Below are positions 15,278-20,457 of a stretch of DNA of 22,044 bases, in pieces. Both the position numbers and the translations under genes were made by a program. How positions within the stretch are numbered: position 1 is the first letter of the stretch; each line of letters starts with the position of its first letter. Source of the stretch: JAJTHC01 sp044358835. Its GTDB lineage: Bacteria > Cyanobacteriota > Vampirovibrionia > Vampirovibrionales > JAJTHC01. The notes below the pieces were generated by a model, which had not been told where the DNA came from, ran no database searches, and saw nothing but the letters and a program-made list of their open reading frames with translations. The stretch covers positions 1 through 22,044 of the forward strand of contig JBIKNF010000023.1 of assembly GCA_044358835.1 (NCBI GenBank), written 5' to 3'.

Positions 15278-15673
15278 TTATCCAAAAAGCTTTTCTCCTT
15301 TCAGAAGTTTAGGTAAAAAGTATCCTATCAGACCACCAAGACCACCTGAACCTAGATCGAAACCACCATTGCCGTTTTCTTTGTTAGCACCAAGAATAGG
15401 TAATCCTAAAAAGCCTGTTCGGTTTTCAGTAACTTCTTCTAATTTTTCTTTTAATTGGGCATTTTGATTAGCTAATGCGACAAGCAAGGTACGATGGTCT
15501 GACGTTCCATAAAGTCCTGACAAGGCACTTAAGGAAGAAGATCCAGTCAAACCTAAGTTAGACAAAGAGGTTGAACCAAGACCATAGCTCGAAAGATCAG
15601 AAGTCGGATTGTATGAAGTCAAGGCATTTCCATACAAAGATGGATTGAGCAATGAATTTGAGAGAGAGATCAT
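15278..15673 (-). CDS. Small Ser/Leu/Gly-rich protein with central coiled coil
   Basis: Not recognised. 131 residues in three parts: a Ser/Leu/Tyr/Gly-rich N-terminus (SLSNSLLNPSLYGNALTSYN, then SSYGLGSTSLSNLGLTGSSSL), a short amphipathic coiled coil (about 60-82, LLVALANQNAQLKEKLEEV), and a Gly-rich C-terminus ending in a hydrophobic patch (GLGGLIGYFLPKLLKG). No classical signal peptide. AAGGA is 11 bases before the ATG. The Ser/Tyr-rich uncharged start resembles that of its neighbour at 14373-15020, so the two may travel to the same place, though they share no clear homology. The gap between them (15021-15277) shows no further gene. Confidence 0.65.
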   Translation of the reverse strand: MISLSNSLLNPSLYGNALTSYNPTSDLSSYGLGSTSLSNLGLTGSSSLSALSGLYGTSDHRTLLVALANQNAQLKEKLEEVTENRTGFLGLPILGANKENGNGGFDLGSGGLGGLIGYFLPKLLKGEKLFG

Positions 15674-15841
15674 CAGTGATGAATTCCTTTATATTAAGAG
15701 TGGGGTATCTAAAAATGAAAGTGTTGGTTGACAAATGTATTGAGCATTTAGTCATGAAAGTAACGTGTGTCTTAATAAAGTCCTAATAAACGCGACAATT
15801 GATTGTTTTTATAATTTTGTTACATTTATGGTTACACTCTC

Positions 15842-15866
15842 AAAAATGCAACAGTGTTGCATTTTT
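15842..15866. promoter_or_regulatory. 25-bp palindrome, candidate Zur operator of zigA
   Basis: AAAAATGCAACA (15842-15853), a central G and TGTTGCATTTTT (15855-15866) form a perfect 12-1-12 palindrome. Its core TGCAACA-G-TGTTGCA (15847-15861) has the 7-1-7 geometry and TG...CA ends of Fur-family boxes. It overlaps the -35 region of the zigA promoter. ZigA-type genes are Zur-repressed elsewhere, so Zur is the best candidate. As RNA it would also make an 11-bp hairpin followed by a U-rich stretch, so a terminator is the alternative reading. Confidence 0.6.
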
Positions 15867-15884
15867 CTGTTTTTTCGTTATACT
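15857..15884 (+). promoter_or_regulatory. Promoter of zigA
   Basis: TATACT (15879-15884) has a weak TTGCAT -35 (15857-15862) 16 bases upstream, inside the palindrome. Initiation near 15891 would precede AAAGGAG (15904-15910) by a few bases. The weak -35 under an operator suits a repressed promoter. Confidence 0.5.
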
Positions 15885-15918
15885 AACGGTATTCATTGAC
15901 TTTAAAGGAGTTTAACCC

Positions 15919-17169
15919 ATGGCGCTTAAGCAAAAACTACCCGTTACCGTACTTTCTGGATTTTTAGGGGCGGGTAAAACCACCTTGATGCAACACATTT
16001 TAACCCACCGCCACGGTCTCAAAGTCGCCGTCATCGTCAACGACATGAGCGATCTGAACATTGACGCCAAACTCGTCCACCTTGGTGAAGGTAGCCTGAG
16101 CCGTCAAGATGAAAAACTCGTGGAAATGAGCAACGGCTGTATTTGTTGCACTCTCAGAGAAGACTTACTGATTGAAGTGCGTCGCTTGGCGGAAGAAGGA
16201 CGATTTGACTACCTCTTAATTGAAAGTTCAGGCATTTCAGAACCCCTGCCTGTAGCAGAAACCTTTACCTTTGAAGACGAAAACGGCGTTTGCCTAGGTG
16301 ATATTGCGGAACTAGACACGCTGGTAACCGTAGTAGATGCCGTGAATTTACCCCGAGACCTCAATGGCTTGGATCTATTGGCCGATCGAGAGATGGCACT
16401 GGGTGAAAACGACGAGCGAGGCATCAGCGAATTGTTGTTGGATCAAATCGAGTTTGCCAACGTGATTTTGCTCAACAAATGCGATCGTATTTCTGCCCAA
16501 GAAGCCGATGCCCTTGATGCTCTGTTACAGAAGTTGAATCCGCTGGCGAAGGTCATTCGCACGGAACGTTCACAAGTGGCGTTAACAGAAATCCTCAATA
16601 CCGGCTTATTCAACATGGAAGATGCCGCCAACGCCCCCGGATGGTTGGCTGAACTACGGGGCGAACACACCCCTGAAACAGAAGAATACGGCATTTCGGC
16701 CTTTACTTATAAGCGCCAACAGCCCTTTCACCCTGAACGCCTTCGTCAATACTTAGAAGAAGCCACTCCGGGGGTGATTCGTTCTAAGGGGTTTTGTTGG
16801 TTGGCGCACCAGTGGGATTGGATGATTCAATGGAGCCAAGCGGGGGTGTTGTTGCAGGTGACGCCAGCCGCCCCGTGGTTGTGTTGCTTGCCTGAAGAAC
16901 AGTGGGAACCTGATGAAGGCGTGAGTCGTGACGAGGTGCGAGCGACATGGCACCCAGCGTGGGGAGATCGAATGCAGGAGTTGGTCTTTATTGGGCGAAA
17001 CATGAACGAAGCGCAAATCACCGCCCAACTGGATGCCTGCCTAATGAGCCCTGAAGAAATACGCCAAGAACTGCCTCGTTACATTAAGGAGCGTCCGTCG
17101 TTTTTTAGTTTTGACGCCGTGATTGCAGAGATGGAATCGGCTGGCGCGTGTGAACTGGTGACGTCTTAG
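15919..17169 (+). CDS. zigA: ZigA-type zinc metallochaperone GTPase (COG0523/CobW family)
   Basis: A G3E GTPase of the COG0523 group, thought to deliver zinc to client proteins when zinc is short. In 416 residues: Walker A GFLGAGKT (14-21), VNDMSDLNIDA (40-50), the zinc-binding CICC motif at 74-77 in SNGCICCTLREDL, ESSGISEPLPVAETF, guanine-specificity NKCD, then a CobW C-terminal domain (about 270-390) with GFCWLAHQWDWM and WGDRMQELVFIG. NDMSDLNIDA, the run around the CxCC and the WGDRMQELVFIG end match the ZigA subgroup rather than CobW, HypB or nitrile-hydratase activators. AAGGAG eight bases upstream fixes the ATG. Monocistronic. The palindrome in its promoter suggests zinc-dependent repression. 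Confidence 0.9.
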   Translation: MALKQKLPVTVLSGFLGAGKTTLMQHILTHRHGLKVAVIVNDMSDLNIDAKLVHLGEGSLSRQDEKLVEMSNGCICCTLREDLLIEVRRLAEEGRFDYLLIESSGISEPLPVAETFTFEDENGVCLGDIAELDTLVTVVDAVNLPRDLNGLDLLADREMALGENDERGISELLLDQIEFANVILLNKCDRISAQEADALDALLQKLNPLAKVIRTERSQVALTEILNTGLFNMEDAANAPGWLAELRGEHTPETEEYGISAFTYKRQQPFHPERLRQYLEEATPGVIRSKGFCWLAHQWDWMIQWSQAGVLLQVTPAAPWLCCLPEEQWEPDEGVSRDEVRATWHPAWGDRMQELVFIGRNMNEAQITAQLDACLMSPEEIRQELPRYIKERPSFFSFDAVIAEMESAGACELVTS

Positions 17170-17193
17170 ACTCCTTAAACGCGATGAAGTCGT

Positions 17194-17463
17194 TTACTTG
17201 GTTTTAGGCGATTTCCACATCAACACCACCGCTGAGCCTAAGGCAACCAACACTGATGCCCCCAAAACAATCGGGTAAATCTTGTGCAAGCCGAAGGTTT
17301 CTAGCGTATGTAGGTGTAACACGGTTTTACCAAGCGCTTTATTGCCCATGATTTCTTTGACAATGGTGAAGGCAATGCCAGTAGTCGCGGTCCATGCGAG
17401 GGGCAGAAGAAGCAGGCTCCCGATGAGTTTGTGAAACTTGAGGGCTTTGGCTTTAATGTTCAT
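17194..17463 (-). CDS. Small two-helix membrane protein, PepSY-TM-like
   Basis: 89 residues: a basic N-terminus (MNIKAKALKFHK), a first membrane helix in LIGSLLLLPLAWTATTGIAF (14-33), a periplasmic-side loop with three His (LHLHTLETFGLHK) and a second helix (about 60-82, YPIVLGASVLVALGSAVVLMW). The FHKLIGSLLLLPLAWTATTG stretch resembles the first helix of PepSY-associated membrane proteins (H+-x-LG-LL-P-L-x-TG pattern). Standalone two-helix members of this kind are known, with unclear function. AAGGA nine bases upstream supports the ATG. It converges with zigA and lies 31 bp downstream of the histidine gene, so it may sit in that transcript. Confidence 0.75.
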   Translation of the reverse strand: MNIKAKALKFHKLIGSLLLLPLAWTATTGIAFTIVKEIMGNKALGKTVLHLHTLETFGLHKIYPIVLGASVLVALGSAVVLMWKSPKTK

Positions 17464-17494
17464 GTGGGGGTGTCCTTTTTTGAGTAATTATTTC

Positions 17495-18730
17495 CTACCG
17501 ATGACGACCAGCCAGCTCTGCGACGATCTCGCTAAAGGCGATGCCTTCATCGACGGCGAGCATGCTCAAGAAGAAGATCGCATCCGCAATTTCCCACACA
17601 TATTCGGCACGGCTTTCCGATTGCGTGGCTTCAAAGGCTTCTTCAATAATCTTTTTGTCCAACTTGTGACGCTTGGCAAACAAGGTCGCCGTAAACGACC
17701 CTTCGGGTGGGTTCGCCTTCCGATCCGCCAAAATGGCAAACAAACGCACCATATTAAAATCACGACTGCCAAAACAAGTGGCTTGCCCCGTATGGCAACA
17801 CGCCCCCACCTGACGCACCTTGAATAAGAGTGTGTCGTTGTCGCAATCGACTCGGCAACTGACGAGTTCCTGCACATGCCCCGAGCTGTCGCCCTTACGC
17901 CATAGCTCTTGACGGGAACGGCTCCAATACAAGCCACGCCCTTCTTCCAATGCCAGTTTTAACGATTCAGGTCTAGAATAGGCGAGCATCAAGACTTCCA
18001 GCGTGTCGGCGTCTTGCACGACGGTCGGCACAAGTCCGTCGCACTTGGCGAAATCGACGCTTTGCACTACGACATCCGCAGGGTTGAGCAAGCCCTTGTA
18101 CAACGCCATACCGACCTGCACATCCACGCCGAGCTTGACGAGATCCGCAGCGTTTTGCGTATCGCTCACGCCCCCCGCAACGGTCACAGGGTGAGGCAAG
18201 GCGTCTTTCAGGCGTTGCACGGCATCCACAGGCAAACCGCCCAAACCGCCTTCGGCTTCCACAAAGGTGCATAAATAACCCGAACAATAAGGCGCCAGCC
18301 GTTCAGCACGCTCAATCAAGGCTTCGCCTGTGGAACGCGTCCAGCCTTCATCAAGCACTTCGCCGTCTTGGTTGGTGTCCAGTGCCACCAGCACTTGGGT
18401 GGGGTGAAAATGCGCCAAGAACTCAGGCGTGGCGGACGTGCCAATAATGATTTTTTTCGCCCCAGCTCGCAAAAGTTCACGCCCACGTTCCACCGTGCGG
18501 ATGCCACCGCCCACGCGCACTTCCGCCAAACGGCAGAGGCGTTTAATCAGTTCAAGGTTGTCTTGCCCGTTGTTGAGGGCTTTGTCCAAATCAATAACCG
18601 CCACTTGCCCATAACGGTTAAACTGTTGAATCAGCGTTTCTGGGGGTGTTTCCGCCGTTAAGACGTGTGTTTTACCTTGTCTCAATTGAACGGCTTGGCC
18701 GTTCATCAAATCAATGGAAGGAATCAACAT
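17495..18730 (-). CDS. hisA-hisIE: Trifunctional histidine biosynthesis enzyme HisA-HisI-HisE
   Basis: One 411-residue reading frame joins three steps of histidine synthesis. HisA (1-228), the ProFAR isomerase barrel: catalytic Asp7 and Asp118, phosphate-binding GGGIRT (74-79), GTSA (97-100), AGGVSD (185-190). HisI (about 232-325), phosphoribosyl-AMP cyclohydrolase: GLVPTVVQDADTLEVLMLAY, WSRSR, LWRKGDSSGHVQ, metal-binding D295-C-D-N-D299 and zinc cysteines 296, 312, 319. HisE (about 326-411), phosphoribosyl-ATP pyrophosphatase: KKIIEEAFEA and EIADAIFFL. HisIE fusions are common; HisA fused ahead of HisIE is not, so the protein would do steps 2, 3 and 4 in series. No stop or frame break separates the parts. 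AAGGA nine bases upstream fixes the ATG. No other his gene is near. Confidence 0.93.
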   Translation of the reverse strand: MLIPSIDLMNGQAVQLRQGKTHVLTAETPPETLIQQFNRYGQVAVIDLDKALNNGQDNLELIKRLCRLAEVRVGGGIRTVERGRELLRAGAKKIIIGTSATPEFLAHFHPTQVLVALDTNQDGEVLDEGWTRSTGEALIERAERLAPYCSGYLCTFVEAEGGLGGLPVDAVQRLKDALPHPVTVAGGVSDTQNAADLVKLGVDVQVGMALYKGLLNPADVVVQSVDFAKCDGLVPTVVQDADTLEVLMLAYSRPESLKLALEEGRGLYWSRSRQELWRKGDSSGHVQELVSCRVDCDNDTLLFKVRQVGACCHTGQATCFGSRDFNMVRLFAILADRKANPPEGSFTATLFAKRHKLDKKIIEEAFEATQSESRAEYVWEIADAIFFLSMLAVDEGIAFSEIVAELAGRHR

Positions 18731-18756
18731 TGGGGGGTTTCCTTACGACTATGTTT

Positions 18757-18772
18757 CATTATATATATAATG
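18757..18772 (-). promoter_or_regulatory. AT palindrome containing a consensus -10 ahead of the histidine gene
   Basis: CATTATATATATAATG is a perfect 16-bp palindrome. On the minus strand it contains TATAAT (18763 to 18758), 28 bases before the start codon. No good -35 is seen. It may be just promoter, or promoter plus operator. Confidence 0.4.
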
Positions 18773-18794
18773 TATCACAAACATTTAAGGAGGT

Positions 18795-19316
18795 TTAGTC
18801 TGACTGAAGGTCGTCTGGATCCACTTGCGTGTTTTGGCGACGCAGCCAGTCGGTTTTCAACGATTCAATGCGATCCATCATCAATATGCCGTCTAAGTGG
18901 TCGATTTCATGTTGCACGCACACCGCTTCTAAATGCTTGAGTTCATAGCTGTGCAACACACCAAAGGCATCAAAGGCTTCGACCGTGATACGTTGTGAAC
19001 GTTTAACGTTAGCCAAGTAGTCGGGAAAACTCAAGCATCCTTCACGCATGGTTTTGTTGCGGCTTGCCGTGATGATTTTCGGATTCACCATGACTTTAAG
19101 GTTGTCTCGGGTGGTGAAGGCGTTGGTGTCCATCACAAAAACACGCACGCTTTGCCCCACTTGCGGAGCCGCCAAGCCCACGGCTCCCGTGCCGTGGTAC
19201 ATGGTTTCTACCATATCAGCCACTAAATCTTGTAAGGTTTGGTCAAACACGGTGAGCGCTGGGCAGGGAATGCGTAGAATCGGATGAGGGTACTTCAGAA
19301 TTTTTAAGACAGACAT
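18795..19316 (-). CDS. def: Peptide deformylase
   Basis: Removes the formyl group from nascent protein N-termini, using Fe2+ or Zn2+. The 173-residue protein has all three family motifs: GAVGLAAPQ (44-52), EGCLSFPD (92-99, with the metal-binding Cys) and HEIDHLDG (135-142, two His ligands and the catalytic Glu). Normal length, with a short polar tail ending DPDDLQSD. Its ATG overlaps the stop of the upstream ACT gene as TAATG and has no clear Shine-Dalgarno of its own, so translation is probably coupled. The usual partner fmt is absent here. Confidence 0.96.
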   Translation of the reverse strand: MSVLKILKYPHPILRIPCPALTVFDQTLQDLVADMVETMYHGTGAVGLAAPQVGQSVRVFVMDTNAFTTRDNLKVMVNPKIITASRNKTMREGCLSFPDYLANVKRSQRITVEAFDAFGVLHSYELKHLEAVCVQHEIDHLDGILMMDRIESLKTDWLRRQNTQVDPDDLQSD

Positions 19317-19903
19317 TACAAAATTATAGCATCCATAGAACGAAGTCTAACGTCTAGGTTCAATTTTTGACCTAGGTTTTCTAAAGTCGTCTTCATCTCG
19401 TTGTCATTCACAGTCAAAGGTACATCCATTTCAATGGCCAGCATGTAAACAATGCCGTTTTCACCATTAATACGGTGGGCATGAAGATCCGTAATGTTAA
19501 TGCCAAAGCCCGCCAAGGCTTTAGAAAAAGCGTACGTAATACCGGTACGGTCGTACCCCCCCACCGAAAGTAAGTACTTGCGGGCATTGGGGGCAACTTG
19601 AGTTTCAGGCAACATGGGCTCATCTTCCGAAGAAAGCAGGCACAGATCCACATGAAACAAGCCTTCTTTTTTAATATCGACAATGGCGTCTTTAAATCGT
19701 TCAAGATCTTCAGCACGCGTAAAATGCACGATGTAGATCATCGAAAATTGACCCCCTAGTCGAGTCATCGTCGAATCATCAATGTTACCCTGAGCATTTG
19801 AAATGGCTTCGCACATCCGTGCCACAAGGCCTGGGCGGTCTTGACCGACTGTTGAAATAACCAATTTGAAAGGGGAAGAAGACGTCATAAAAGGGGCATC
19901 CAT
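19316..19903 (-). CDS. Two-ACT-domain regulator, GcvR-like
   Basis: 195 residues with tandem ACT domains. ACT 1 (about 12-90) begins FKLVISTVGQDRPGLVARMCEAI and has GNIDDSTMTRLGGQFSMIYIV. ACT 2 (about 105-190) begins RKYLLSVGGYDRTGITYAFSKALA with GINITDLHAHR. The D-RPG / D-RTG turns are the ligand-binding loops of amino-acid-sensing ACT folds. Length and arrangement match GcvR, the glycine-cleavage repressor accessory protein, but many GcvR-like proteins are uncharacterised. ATG 19903 and ATG 19888 are both possible; neither has a good Shine-Dalgarno. It is coupled by a one-base overlap to def, a link to one-carbon metabolism only by association. Confidence 0.85.
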   Translation of the reverse strand: MDAPFMTSSSPFKLVISTVGQDRPGLVARMCEAISNAQGNIDDSTMTRLGGQFSMIYIVHFTRAEDLERFKDAIVDIKKEGLFHVDLCLLSSEDEPMLPETQVAPNARKYLLSVGGYDRTGITYAFSKALAGFGINITDLHAHRINGENGIVYMLAIEMDVPLTVNDNEMKTTLENLGQKLNLDVRLRSMDAIIL

Positions 19904-19987
19904 TATTGTGTGTAAAATTAAGCCCTATAGTCTTATCTCAAAACCTTTTAAAATGCAAGTGCTAAAATGTTAAGAATTGTTAATTTT

Positions 19988-20046
19988 GGGGGTTCAAGTG
20001 CCTAACGAAGAAAAGAAAAAACACGCCGTGAGGGACTTGAACCCCC
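19988..20046. repeat. Imperfect inverted repeat: mirrored copy of the tRNA-Arg T-arm
   Basis: Positions 19988-20007 (beginning GGGGGTTCAAGT) are the reverse complement of 20027-20046 at 18 of 20 positions, with the first 12 exact. The right arm is the T-arm and 3' acceptor side of the tRNA gene. The left arm is an extra, inverted fragment lying beyond the tRNA 3' end, separated from it by an A/G-rich spacer. Confidence 0.85.
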
Positions 20047-20095
20047 GACCCTTTGGTTCGAAGCCAAATACTCTATCCATCTGAGCTAACGGCGC
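20022..20095 (-). tRNA. tRNA-Arg, anticodon TCG
   Basis: The 74-nt minus-strand sequence folds as a complete cloverleaf: acceptor GCGCCGT/ACGGCGT, D-arm GCTC..GAGT, anticodon stem TTTGG/CCAAA around loop CTTCGAA, variable GGGTC, T-arm GGGGG-TTCAAGT-CCCTC. Anticodon TCG reads Arg CGA. Discriminator G73. Base pair 1-72 is G-U rather than G-C. The CCA end is not encoded; a T-rich stretch follows. Confidence 0.96.
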
Positions 20096-20104
20096 ATTTG
20101 AAAT

Positions 20105-20133
20105 ATCATAGCGTCAATGCGTTTTTATATCAA
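20105..20133 (-). promoter_or_regulatory. Promoter of tRNA-Arg
   Basis: On the minus strand TTGATA (20133 to 20128), a 17-base spacer and TATGAT (20110 to 20105), each 5/6 to consensus. Transcription would start a few bases before the tRNA 5' end. Confidence 0.65.
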
Positions 20134-20457
20134 GATGGAGCTTCACCACAGGGCCACGGTCGAATTCCATTTTAAGAGAAAAACCTTTTGTACAAAAACA
20201 TTACAATACTCCATTCGTTTAAAAGACTCTAGCAGGATCTGCGAAAGTCCTTTTGCTTTACCCCCCCCCCCCATCGCCTTAACCTTGCAGAGTCGCCGAG
20301 TGCTTGAGCGTAAATCCTGTAAGCGATTGATATGAATGACTCTAAATAGAAAATGGCGGATGAGAAAACCGATAGTATTCTAGCCATACAAGAATAACAG
20401 GGAAAGTATAGCTAAGTACAAAGGGTTTTATCTCTTTTCTTTAAACGTGTTGTGCGT
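20134..20457. other. Non-coding gap with a run of 12 C
   Basis: About 320 bases without a convincing gene. The only notable element is the homopolymer of 12 C at 20261-20272. An open frame across it (20117-20335) encodes a basic, low-complexity peptide with no Shine-Dalgarno and is not supported. I see no terminator after the autotransporter-like gene. An unrecognised small RNA cannot be excluded. Confidence 0.6.

Noticed and set aside
15728..15733. Perfect TTGACA -35 hexamer upstream of zigA
   Set aside because: No acceptable -10 occurs 16-18 bases downstream, and a better promoter lies at 15857-15884.
19988..20007. Possible second tRNA on the plus strand
   Set aside because: Only T-arm and part of the acceptor are present; no D-arm or anticodon arm can be found.
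20117..20335. 72-codon plus-strand frame through the 12-C run
   Set aside because: No Shine-Dalgarno, no recognisable domain, Pro run from the homopolymer, and its start lies next to the tRNA promoter.
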